Source: an uncultured Collinsella sp. (GTDB lineage: Bacteria; Actinomycetota; Coriobacteriia; Coriobacteriales; Coriobacteriaceae). Taken from it: DNA of 60,972 nucleotides. A model generated the notes under the pieces. That model was not told the DNA's origin and did no database searches. It worked only from the letters and a program-made list of their open reading frames with translations. This document shows, in pieces, positions 1 through 7,842 of the stretch. Within the stretch, counting starts at the first letter, position 1. Each line of letters opens with the position of its first letter. Where the stretch lies: positions 1-60,972 of the forward strand of contig CAADUO010000037.1 in the NCBI GenBank assembly GCA_900752215.1, read 5' to 3'. The position numbers and the translations under genes were made by a program.

Positions 1-1485
1 AGCCCCCGCGGCGGCCCCGGCGGCTGCCGAGCCCGCAGCAGCACCAGCAGCGGCACCAGCAGCGGCTGCGGCGGATGCAGCGCCGGCCCTCGCCGTCGAT
101 GCAGCGCCAGCCCCCGCCGCCGCGGCGCCTGCCGCACTCTGTGCAGCGCCAGGCGTGGGCACCGGCACCGGCGCGGGAACCGGAACATGTTCCGCACCGG
201 AAGCATCAAAATAAACACCAGGCTCCGACCAAGCGTCCCCTGTTGGCTCCGACGCGGACACCGGAGTTTTACGGGACGCTTCAAAACGCTCCTCAGCATG
301 CGGCATAGGCACAGTTGCCGATTCTGCCACCGGAGCCACAAAGTCGTTCTCGAACGGGTTGGATTCCGTAAAAGGCACGACCACCGCATTGCCGACAGGC
401 ATCGTTTCATCCCAGTCCGAATCCGCATCATGTTTTTCGGGCAGCTCAACCGCCTTGGGAGCAGCGACCGTTCCGTTTCGTTGACGACCCTCATACCAGC
501 ATTCAAGCTCGTACAAAAGGCCATCCACCGTTGGCCTGGCCTCCTGAGAAGGCCTGATACCGCTCATAATCGCATTGAGCAACGGCGCCTCGTATGTGCG
601 CCGGGCGACAAGCGGTTTTGGATCCATGCTCATTTTGGTGCGATAATCTGACCCTCCAAGAGAGTGGGTAAGGTCGAATGGCGTATGTCCCACGTAAAGT
701 TCATACAGCACGCTGCAGAGTGCATAGATATCAATCGCAGGATTGTTTCTAAGCTCTTCCACGCCCTCCACGTCTGCCGTCAGCATCTCGGGAGGAGCGT
801 AATCTCGCGTGGCCCCACGCATCATGCCCACACGCTGCGTAAAGGCCATGGGAATATCTTGGCATTCTGTGGTCGAATTGCCAAAATCGATCAGGCACGT
901 ATCGAAGGCGCCGGCAGCAACCTGCTGAGACAGGCTCATATCCTTGGTGCGAAACATAATGTTATTAGGAGAAATATCGCGATGCACAAGGCGGCTGTTC
1001 AGGCGCTCGACACCCTGCAAGATCTCCAAGACCGAAATGCCCACTTGCGCCACGACTTCACCCTGAACACCGTCGCCTTCATGAGGTAGATCAGGTACAG
1101 CATGCGCCAGCGTGGTGCCCTCGATCCATTCCATAAGGATAAGCGGCTCGCCCTTCCACGACCCATAGCCATAGACCTGTGGAAAGCCTTTTAGCCTAGA
1201 TACTGCGAGTTGGTTTTTATATTCTTCGAACAGCATCTCCCTCAGCTCAGAAGGCGAGCAATCGCTGTTGGAATCGGGTGCGTTTAACCGCTTGAGGGCA
1301 AAAACCTCTTCGTAAAGGTTCACCACCTTGGCAACCGCACCAAAACCACCATGAAGCGTGCTCCCCGGTTGAAGAAAGAGCATATTAAAACGCGATGCGA
1401 GCTCCTGTTCACGCCCGGGCTCCACAGGAATGCTGGGCGTAAAACCATCAAGCTGCACAACCTCGAGCTGTTCCAAATTATCCAT
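1..1485 (-). CDS. Ser/Thr protein kinase, C-terminus beyond window
   Basis: Protein kinase read on the minus strand from an ATG with the ribosome site GGGGGAG just upstream; the frame stays open to base 1 (495 codons seen), so the end is missing. Kinase signatures in order: glycine-rich loop GGFGAV near residue 48, ATP lysine in FALKRL, catalytic loop HRDISPNN near 165, DFG near 198 and APPEM near 231. After about residue 330 it turns into an acidic linker, then an almost pure Ala/Gly/Pro stretch, as in kinases tethered to a distal membrane or sensor part. It is a clear paralogue of the kinase at 19800-21875, sharing FP-VYGYGS and PLILMEW blocks. It is divergent from 1629-2054. Substrate unknown; the FHA protein and the Hsp70/GTPase operon beside it are candidates by context only. 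Confidence 0.9.
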   Translation of the reverse strand, partial: MDNLEQLEVVQLDGFTPSIPVEPGREQELASRFNMLFLQPGSTLHGGFGAVAKVVNLYEEVFALKRLNAPDSNSDCSPSELREMLFEEYKNQLAVSRLKGFPQVYGYGSWKGEPLILMEWIEGTTLAHAVPDLPHEGDGVQGEVVAQVGISVLEILQGVERLNSRLVHRDISPNNIMFRTKDMSLSQQVAAGAFDTCLIDFGNSTTECQDIPMAFTQRVGMMRGATRDYAPPEMLTADVEGVEELRNNPAIDIYALCSVLYELYVGHTPFDLTHSLGGSDYRTKMSMDPKPLVARRTYEAPLLNAIMSGIRPSQEARPTVDGLLYELECWYEGRQRNGTVAAPKAVELPEKHDADSDWDETMPVGNAVVVPFTESNPFENDFVAPVAESATVPMPHAEERFEASRKTPVSASEPTGDAWSEPGVYFDASGAEHVPVPAPVPVPTPGAAQSAAGAAAAGAGAASTARAGAASAAAAAGAAAGAAAGSAAAGAAAGA

Positions 1486-1539
1486 GGCTCCCCCATTGCA
1501 ATCGTCTGAGCAAAAGTATCACGCAGGCATGCCCGAATA

Positions 1540-1551
1540 TGTTGCGCAACA
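1540..1551. promoter_or_regulatory. palindrome TGTTGCGCAACA, candidate operator
   Basis: Perfect 12-bp palindrome in the divergent promoter region between the kinase (minus) and the small gene at 1629 (plus). The same 12-mer recurs at 18551-18562 in the other divergent region of the island. A TATAAT-like GATAAT lies downstream at 1571-1576. No transcription factor can be named. Confidence 0.45.
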
Positions 1552-1628
1552 GGCACGAAAAGGGCTGTCGGATAATTTGCACTGAGAGTACGCCTGCCCT
1601 ATGCAGGCAAATTGTGAGAGGAGGCCAC

Positions 1629-2054
1629 ATGACCGCATCAGATATCACTGTCGAACAACTACAGAAACGATGCGCGCCCGGATACCCCATGGGGCCCATA
1701 GTGGTGTCCGGAGCTCAGTGCTTTGCAGACACGACATGGTCCGATTTTGCATTTCGGGCCGCAAAGCAAGAGGAGTTGCGCATAACCGTGCGTACGGGAC
1801 TCGAAGCAATCCAGGGAGGTGTCTTTTTTGGAAAGCGCCTGCGAGCCTTAGAACTAAATCTGCTTCGTCCCGAAGGACCGGCACGCATCTACATAACGGT
1901 AGAAGCATGCTCTAGCAACGCAAAGCTCATGGCGTGGCGCTGTGATCTCTCCGGAAACAATGCAGCGACCAACAAACAAGTCGAAAGCCTTATGAAGGCC
2001 ATCGGCAACATTGCAACCGAAAGCACAGCAATGGGAGCGACGACACTCCCCTAG
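1629..2054 (+). CDS. hypothetical protein, 141 aa
   Basis: I do not recognise this protein. The ATG at 1629 is chosen over an upstream in-frame ATG because it has a strong ribosome site (GAGAGGAGG) six bases before it, while the upstream extension covers the presumed promoter. It is a soluble protein without signal peptide or obvious membrane segment, with a middle section of alternating strands (ITVRTG, ALELNLL, RIYITVE) that suggests a small beta-rich fold. It contains four cysteines without a zinc-ribbon spacing. It is divergent from the partial kinase and ends in a good terminator at 2066-2096. Its position between the kinase and the Hsp70/GTPase operon, together with a shared palindrome in the promoter region, suggests it belongs to the same system. 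Function unknown. Confidence 0.75.
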   Translation: MTASDITVEQLQKRCAPGYPMGPIVVSGAQCFADTTWSDFAFRAAKQEELRITVRTGLEAIQGGVFFGKRLRALELNLLRPEGPARIYITVEACSSNAKLMAWRCDLSGNNAATNKQVESLMKAIGNIATESTAMGATTLP

Positions 2055-2065
2055 CATAATATGTA

Positions 2066-2096
2066 AATGGGGCGGCTTTGACCGCCCCATTCTTAT
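2066..2096 (+). terminator. terminator of the 1629-2054 gene
   Basis: Stem AATGGGGCGG / CCGCCCCATT with a six-base loop, followed by TCTTAT. Confidence 0.8.
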
Positions 2097-2130
2097 AACA
2101 AGATGAACCTCTGGCCCTAACAACAAATCC

Positions 2131-2163
2131 GCCCTCATTTCCTTAAGCAAGAAATGAGGACGG
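2131..2163 (-). terminator. terminator of the 13-gene operon
   Basis: Read on the minus strand: a long stem of CCGTCCTCATTTC against GGAAATGAGGGCGG, then ATTTGTTGTT. It follows the last gene of the operon (stop at 2244) and faces the terminator of the plus-strand gene. Confidence 0.75.
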
Positions 2164-2243
2164 ATGATATAGCTTGCGTGCTTACAGTTGATCAACACAA
2201 GAATTGGCGAGTCTTTTTACACCTTGGAGCCCTCAAAGTTAGC

Positions 2244-3077
2244 TTAGCCATTCATTAGGACATCGTTCAAAGTAGCAAAAGTCGAGAGAACCGCCATGAT
2301 TGCAGCTGTATGAAAATCGATAAAAGTGCCGAGAAGGGCGATAAACGCGTCAACTACCTCTTTCTCGTCGTTGGACAAGGTGACACCAGCCTTGTCCTTG
2401 GCCACCAGCTCGTAAACATTGTCAACCATATACGCGTAATAAACGGCACCATCTCTCACGTTTTCTTGTAAGAGCGTGAGATACCTCATTTTTTCCATGC
2501 GCCTCCCCACCTCAGCAGAATAGATACGTATCACCTGTCGATTATCTGCGGGCAACATGTCTACATTAACAATGAGCTTATCCCCAAAAGCCTGTTCAGA
2601 ATACTTTTTGATATATTCAGCAACCTGTTGAATATCCACCTCATTGCCACGAAATAGGAAATAAGAATCAACCTCTTCAGTTCCAAAAACAGGATCGGCA
2701 TGTGTGACCCTTTGGTAAGCCGCGGCCCCTTCGAGCAAGGACATCTCGTTGCAGCCCGTATCCACATACGCTTGCCATGTATCAGTCGGCATAAGATGCG
2801 GAGGTTCGACCGGAACGGCCTGATGCTCCGGCGCAACGCCCATCACCGGTTCTCCGCACTTGGGGCAGAACTTGGTGCCCGGCTCGAGGGAGGCGCCGCA
2901 TGCGCCGCAGAACTTTGGCTCCTCGGAGGCAGCCTGCTTTTGAGCAGGGGCAGTCTCCTTTACGGGTACGGGTTTTTGAGCAGTATTTTCCTTAGTGGAA
3001 GGCGCAGTGTCCTGCTCTTCGTCTACGCCGTTGTATCCGTCTTTAAATGCTTGAACGAAAGAGCCAAACAGTCCCAT
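2244..3077 (-). CDS. zinc-ribbon protein, last gene of Hsp70/GTPase operon
   Basis: A 277-aa protein of unknown function. It begins MGLFGSF, a short hydrophobic start shared with two other operon proteins, then has a charged Pro/Ala/Lys linker and one zinc ribbon at about residues 55-78 (FCGACG...FCPKCG, four cysteines in two CxxC knuckles). The remaining 190 residues are a mixed alpha/beta domain without recognised motif; no confident membrane helix is seen, although the C-terminus (about 235-275) is fairly hydrophobic. The start is supported by AGGAG seven bases upstream. Zinc ribbons of this kind recur in at least four proteins of this operon, which suggests a shared assembly mode. It is the promoter-distal gene, 58 bp after its neighbour. 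Confidence 0.85.
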   Translation of the reverse strand: MGLFGSFVQAFKDGYNGVDEEQDTAPSTKENTAQKPVPVKETAPAQKQAASEEPKFCGACGASLEPGTKFCPKCGEPVMGVAPEHQAVPVEPPHLMPTDTWQAYVDTGCNEMSLLEGAAAYQRVTHADPVFGTEEVDSYFLFRGNEVDIQQVAEYIKKYSEQAFGDKLIVNVDMLPADNRQVIRIYSAEVGRRMEKMRYLTLLQENVRDGAVYYAYMVDNVYELVAKDKAGVTLSNDEKEVVDAFIALLGTFIDFHTAAIMAVLSTFATLNDVLMNG

Positions 3078-3135
3078 GGTATTCTCCTATTTTGATTAGT
3101 AGTTGCATACAGGGAAACTAAATCCCATCGCTCCC

Positions 3136-3414
3136 CTACGAGCGCTTATGGAAAAACAGCTTGTAGCAAATAAACGCTGCCACCAGGGCAAACAGAAAGC
3201 CTTCCCAGTTGCCTCGGATGAGCGCCGTAAGGCCGATGAGCAGCATTGCCAAAGCCCCCACGACGCCAATGAGCACCCAGTTGGCGGCAAAGTAAACAGA
3301 AGGCCCACGCCTCCTGTGCTCAGAAAAGGACATCTTGCTCGGCGAGTACGCGCCATGTCCACCCTTCTGCCTCCTCGAATCATATTGAGGACGCCAAGAA
3401 CCGCTTCCAGCCAT
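3136..3414 (-). CDS. small membrane protein, 92 aa
   Basis: A basic, Gly/Ser/Arg-rich N-terminus of about 38 residues is followed by two hydrophobic segments (about 40-62 and 68-86) separated by RGNWEG, and a short basic tail HKRS. By the positive-inside rule both ends would face the cytoplasm with a tiny outside loop. No recognised domain. It sits in the middle of the operon between the zinc-ribbon protein and the 136-aa protein, with an AG-rich ribosome site (GGAAGAAGG). It probably helps anchor the complex in the membrane; this is inference from position and topology only. Confidence 0.7.
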   Translation of the reverse strand: MAGSGSWRPQYDSRRQKGGHGAYSPSKMSFSEHRRRGPSVYFAANWVLIGVVGALAMLLIGLTALIRGNWEGFLFALVAAFICYKLFFHKRS

Positions 3415-3459
3415 TCTTCTTACCTTCTTCCTATCAGAACGAGCAACCCGCCGTCCTCG

Positions 3460-3861
3460 TTACATCCAATGACTCATTACGTAGTTCTCAAAGCGCTGGC
3501 CGTCAGCCGGAACCAAGCGAATGCGAACAAGCTTTCTGGTGCCCATAATCTTGAGCGTATAGCAACGCTTGCCAAACTCGGTCCAACGCTCAAAATCTCG
3601 AACGTGGCTACCCACGCGGATGATGCGCTCGACCTCTTGAGCCGGGCCAACCAACGCAGAAATAGGATCTTCCATGGCACGCTTAATCTGCTCGGTGCGC
3701 GGCTCCCTAGTGCGGAGCTTAATGTAGTTGGGATAAAGACCCATATGGCAAATCATGCCATCGACATCGGCGCCGATAAACGACTCATCGGCATCGGAAT
3801 AGCCTGCCGCCTTACCGTAAGCGCCCTGCGCCAGCCCAGAAACCTTATTAAACAACCCCAT
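3460..3861 (-). CDS. hypothetical protein, about 133 aa
   Basis: Unrecognised small protein beginning MGLFNKVSGL, which resembles the MGLFGSF start of the 2244-3077 product and MGFFSSLFG of the GTPase at 6535. I prefer the ATG at 3861 because GGGTGA precedes it at a good distance; an in-frame GTG at 3870 would add three residues. After the possibly amphipathic first 15 residues it has a compact mixed fold rich in Arg (about residues 30-133) with strand-like segments near the end (CYTLKIMG, LVRIRLVP). No membrane helix, no cysteine pairs. It lies 28 bp downstream of the GAP1-like gene and is part of the same operon. Function unknown. Confidence 0.75.
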   Translation of the reverse strand: MGLFNKVSGLAQGAYGKAAGYSDADESFIGADVDGMICHMGLYPNYIKLRTREPRTEQIKRAMEDPISALVGPAQEVERIIRVGSHVRDFERWTEFGKRCYTLKIMGTRKLVRIRLVPADGQRFENYVMSHWM

Positions 3862-3888
3862 GGTCATCACCCGTCTGCTTAAACTTAC

Positions 3889-6531
3889 CTACTTTCTAAA
3901 GAACGGGAACCCGCCCTTTTTGACATTGTCAGCGAGAATCGCGTCAATCTGTTGCGCAACATCGGCAGGAGCCGTAATTCCCAGTGCCTCGAGCGCGCGG
4001 GGGTCGCAGTAACGGGCGCATTCGTGCTTAAGGGCGCCATGGTTCTCGAGCTTAACTTTGGAAAGGACCTTGCCCATAGCGGCGTGCATGTCTTCGCGAT
4101 TCACTCCGTAAACCGCTAGATACGAAAGAACCAGCGCCAAGCGATCGAACGATCCCTGCCTGCCGCGCGAATACTTTAGGGCAAGCTGAGCGCAGGCCTC
4201 GAAGGCAGGCAGCCAGCAAGTGGCCGACATTGCAGCCATGGCAAAGGCAAAATCGCCAAGGTCCTTGCAACACCCCAAAACACCCTGGGCGAAAGCGTCG
4301 CAGATCCTATCTCGATCACGGCCCTCAACGTCGGGAAAATCAACAGCCCCACGGTAGCTTTTTAGGATATCTGGGATTCCCTGATATGCCCTGAAATCCG
4401 CGCTCGCCTGAGAAGCCCTCCCCAACTCCGCAAGCGTCAGCGCGAGCATGCCCTGGCGACCAAGCACCGCCGCATTCGCAGCCCGGGAATAGCCATAAAG
4501 AGCGCGCAACGTCCTAAGATCTTCTTTTGAGGGATTCAAAGGATCGATTCCATCCGTGAGGCCATGCGAAGCAGTGCCCATCGTTTTTATCATGGGCGGG
4601 CAACACACCAACTTGTTACTGGGAGCCGCCTTGGCAAGCGATTCAACAAGCTCACGAAGTATTGAGGTCGCTTTTTCGCTGCGACAGCTCAACAGGTAAG
4701 CAACATATAGGGACGTAGCATCGGTATAACCTATGGCAAGCGCCTTATGAGTAGGGAAGCCTTCCCTACAGCAGATTTTATACAGATCCGACGCGGCCTC
4801 TACGCCCTCGACGTGACCCAAGCCAAACGAGAACATGGTTCCCATGTCTTGTTCGCGTCCATGGTCGCTCAGCCACACAAGACCACGCGGAAGTTCTCCA
4901 ACCTTGGCATACGGAGCGCGAGCAGCGATGACCCCCCAAATGCCGTCAATCTCCTTCGGGGCAACAGCGCACACCGCCGCCACCGCTGCCTCGACGGCAG
5001 ATTCGTAAACATCGAGCGAATGGGTGAACCCGTTGACATAGGCAATCACAGCCGTCGATAGCTTCACGCGATCAAGAGCAAAGGCCGCTTGCAAGGCCCC
5101 AGCGGCAAAGCGTCCAAGCTCGCCGTCGGGACCAGCTTCCTCTGGCGTACACTTGCGAGCCGCAGCAGATTTAGAGAACAGATCCAGCAAATCGATAATC
5201 TTTTGAACGTCCGATACCTCGCCCGGCGCAAACAGCCACGAAGAATCGCCGCCGCGCTGAAGAATTGCCAAAAGGTCGAGGCCGGCACGTGAGCAAGATT
5301 CGCATAGCGAGCTCATCTGTTTGGGGAAGTCCCGCGGCGTCACCGAGGCATCGGAAAGCAGACGCGATACCGTAGCTGCCGCGACGGCGCACACGCCCTC
5401 GCGCCTCTCGGCATCCATTCCGCCTACACGCCGCAGCAGATAGCTCAAGACAGGGATGAGCACGCCAAGACCCATATCCGCCAGCGTATCAAGCGAATCT
5501 ACGAGCTGATTGGTAAGTTGCGCGTTTGTTGCCTCGTCGGACGAAGCCTCTGCAAAGGAGAGTGCACGTAGAAGCCTGCCCGCGTCCGCATCCGGCTCGC
5601 TCTTTCCAAGCAGCGCCCACAAATCATGGGCATCGTCCAGTGCGCCCAACATGAGTTTGGCCGTCGTGTGCTCCTGGACAAAGCTGCAGAAATCCGCGAG
5701 GCGCTTGGGGTTCAGCGAATAGGAAAGCTCGACAAATCCCAGATATCCGTCAACACCTGCGTAGGATCCATTGCTGTCCGGGTTATGGGGATCAAAGACG
5801 ATCCAACCACTTGTCACGTAATCCGGAGCCGCCGCGATGGCCTCGGCAGAAGCGTTGATGATATCGCCCGATGCCTCGGTTGCATCATCGGCACCCAGCA
5901 CAAAGGAAATTTGGCGTGACAAACGCAGCGGCAAGGCATAAGAAATGGCTCCGATAATCTGAGCCGCCTCCTCCGCCGTGGCAACGACAACAAGCTGCTT
6001 GCCGCCCATCTTTGCCGCAAAGAGCTTTGCCAGCAGCTCCCCCATGGAGTCTGCCATGTCCTCGTCCTCGAGCCATTCGCAGACTTCATCAAAAGTAACA
6101 TTGCCAGCGGGGGCCAAATCTACGCACGGCAGATAGTCGGGCTTCTCCGCGCTCTGAACTTCGGGCCCCATCTGCGAACGCAGCACAGACGAACCCATGA
6201 ATTCAATGGGTGCAAACGACATATCAGCCCAGGGAACAAGAAACGACTGGCGCAACATATTGCCCGAACGCCCCTGCGGTCCCATGTAGTCGTGAGGCAG
6301 CCGGGTGTTGTTGCAGTATAGACAGTAGTCCCCATCGAGCGGATGATAGCCAAAGATAGAGAAGCCCAAATCGTGCGGAACAGGGTCGACAAACAGAGCG
6401 TTGTAACCTTGAGATGAACCGGCTGCGGGAATAGACGGAAGCTTCTCGTCGTACGAGAAGACCTGGAAGCCATCGGAGGTCCCCTCTATGCCGCGGCGGC
6501 ACGAGGTATAGATAATCTGGTGAGCAGCCAT
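3889..6531 (-). CDS. GAP1-like GTPase-associated protein, 880 aa
   Basis: Large soluble protein that I assign, with moderate confidence, to the GTPase-associated protein 1 (GAP1) type known from comparative genomics to travel with zinc-ribbon P-loop GTPases. Seen in the sequence: an N-terminal domain opening with IIYTSCRRGIEG and a GxxGN block (MGPQGRSGN) near residue 90, a long alpha/beta middle, and an alpha-helical C-terminal half of helical repeats. No P-loop, no membrane helix. The ATG is preceded by AAGGAG, which overlaps the stop of the upstream GTPase gene, so the two are probably translationally coupled; this fits a GTPase-partner pair. An internal TGTTGCGCAACA (3950-3961) is probably coincidental coding sequence (A-Q-Q codons). 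Exact family assignment needs a profile search. Confidence 0.75.
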   Translation of the reverse strand: MAAHQIIYTSCRRGIEGTSDGFQVFSYDEKLPSIPAAGSSQGYNALFVDPVPHDLGFSIFGYHPLDGDYCLYCNNTRLPHDYMGPQGRSGNMLRQSFLVPWADMSFAPIEFMGSSVLRSQMGPEVQSAEKPDYLPCVDLAPAGNVTFDEVCEWLEDEDMADSMGELLAKLFAAKMGGKQLVVVATAEEAAQIIGAISYALPLRLSRQISFVLGADDATEASGDIINASAEAIAAAPDYVTSGWIVFDPHNPDSNGSYAGVDGYLGFVELSYSLNPKRLADFCSFVQEHTTAKLMLGALDDAHDLWALLGKSEPDADAGRLLRALSFAEASSDEATNAQLTNQLVDSLDTLADMGLGVLIPVLSYLLRRVGGMDAERREGVCAVAAATVSRLLSDASVTPRDFPKQMSSLCESCSRAGLDLLAILQRGGDSSWLFAPGEVSDVQKIIDLLDLFSKSAAARKCTPEEAGPDGELGRFAAGALQAAFALDRVKLSTAVIAYVNGFTHSLDVYESAVEAAVAAVCAVAPKEIDGIWGVIAARAPYAKVGELPRGLVWLSDHGREQDMGTMFSFGLGHVEGVEAASDLYKICCREGFPTHKALAIGYTDATSLYVAYLLSCRSEKATSILRELVESLAKAAPSNKLVCCPPMIKTMGTASHGLTDGIDPLNPSKEDLRTLRALYGYSRAANAAVLGRQGMLALTLAELGRASQASADFRAYQGIPDILKSYRGAVDFPDVEGRDRDRICDAFAQGVLGCCKDLGDFAFAMAAMSATCWLPAFEACAQLALKYSRGRQGSFDRLALVLSYLAVYGVNREDMHAAMGKVLSKVKLENHGALKHECARYCDPRALEALGITAPADVAQQIDAILADNVKKGGFPFFRK

Positions 6532-6534
6532 GTT

Positions 6535-7830
6535 CTACTCCTTGGTAATAAGGTGATTCTTGGCCATAATCCACAGCAGGGGGTCCTCCACGCGCAGCGG
6601 ACGAGGACGCTTAACCGAGCCGCTCTCGTCCGGAGCATTATGCAGACCCAGGGCGGACACGCCAAAGAAGGCAACATCGCGGAAATTACTTTGAACACTC
6701 GAGACGATGGCGCCCTCATCCCAGTTTTCGAGCAATGCGCGCAGTTCGGCATCGACGGCCTGCTGATCCGCCTCGACGAAGGCTCCATGCTTAGCATGCG
6801 GGCTTGGCTGCTGAACGGTAACCGCCGCACCGCAAATGGGCGTCAGCTGGTCAAACTTAGAAAAAGCGATGGCCACGGGAACATCGATGGCGTCCCCCTC
6901 GCGAATGCCGCGCGCCGTGCGGATAAGCGTCGTGATGGCGCTGAGCACGCCTTCGAAACCCGTCGTGCCCTGAACGCCGCGGAGGCTGCTCGTAAGGTCC
7001 GTCTCGCCCGCTGCCTCGAGCTGCTCCCGAATGCCCGCAATCTGGAGCGGGTCAACAAGGAAGATGATGCCGCGCGCATGCTGCAGGTAACGGTTGACCG
7101 TGGCAACGGCCTGCGGGTCCTCCAGGTCTTCGCCGGCGGCGTCGAAGAACGAAAGCGTAAATGCCTTTTTGCGGCCACGAGACGCCTCGGTATAGTTCCA
7201 CGTGTAGATGAGCGGCATCTTGTCCTTGCGGTCGCCACCGCCCAGCGCGCGCGACGTTGCCTCGAGCGTATGCTGCTCCTCGAACAGTGGCTTGTACTTG
7301 GTCTCTTGGTACAGCTCACGGCAGTTATAAAGACCGTCCATGGTAAGGAACGGGTTTACACCGGCATCCATGACATGCCCAACGCGGCGCGTGAGCTGGT
7401 CGATAAGCACGGTAATGTAATGGCTCTTGCCCGAGCCGCGCGTGCCCACGATAGCGATGATCTCGTTGTTGCCATCAATCGAAGACTGCGGCAGCGGACT
7501 GTGACACGAAGGGCAAATGGGCACGGGCGTGTTGGAGTGGCACACGTCGCAGCACACGGAGCCGCCACCAAAGTGGCCCTGTTTTTGGGGCTTAAAGACG
7601 TGTCCCACGGGTCTGGGCCGCGGCCATCCGCGAAACGTCGAGTACTTCTCGTCCACCTCGGCAGCAGACCCCGAAGGACCGGCGTCGCACTGGCGATTTG
7701 TGCAGCGATACTCTACGGCATCGGCCCCAAACTGCTCAAAGCAAAACGGACACACAATGCCGTTCGACGAGAAGGACGGCATGCCAGAAGGCGTAGCAGC
7801 CGATCCGAATAATGACGAAAAGAAACCCAT
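6535..7830 (-). CDS. zinc-ribbon P-loop GTPase (431 aa)
   Basis: P-loop NTPase, very likely a TRAFAC-type GTPase. It begins MGFFSSLFG, has cysteine pairs at about residues 26-50 and a CxxC...CPSC ribbon at about 90-112, then a Walker A GTRGSGKS near residue 128, a Walker B/G3-like DAAGED near 228, a G4-like SKFD near 321 (replacing NKxD) and a G5-like SAL near 410. This layout matches the 'double GTPase' (DO-GTPase) families that occur beside GAP1 proteins. No membrane helix, so it is probably recruited by partners such as the membrane-bound GTPase at 15661. The ribosome site AAAGGG lies at a normal distance. The stop overlaps the ribosome site of the GAP1-like gene. Confidence 0.85.
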   Translation of the reverse strand: MGFFSSLFGSAATPSGMPSFSSNGIVCPFCFEQFGADAVEYRCTNRQCDAGPSGSAAEVDEKYSTFRGWPRPRPVGHVFKPQKQGHFGGGSVCCDVCHSNTPVPICPSCHSPLPQSSIDGNNEIIAIVGTRGSGKSHYITVLIDQLTRRVGHVMDAGVNPFLTMDGLYNCRELYQETKYKPLFEEQHTLEATSRALGGGDRKDKMPLIYTWNYTEASRGRKKAFTLSFFDAAGEDLEDPQAVATVNRYLQHARGIIFLVDPLQIAGIREQLEAAGETDLTSSLRGVQGTTGFEGVLSAITTLIRTARGIREGDAIDVPVAIAFSKFDQLTPICGAAVTVQQPSPHAKHGAFVEADQQAVDAELRALLENWDEGAIVSSVQSNFRDVAFFGVSALGLHNAPDESGSVKRPRPLRVEDPLLWIMAKNHLITKE

Positions 7831-7842
7831 AATGAAAACCCT

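Noticed and set aside
3950..3961. third TGTTGCGCAACA copy as an operator
   Set aside because: It lies inside the GAP1-like coding region and is explained by codons for Val-Ala-Gln-Gln; kept only as a note.
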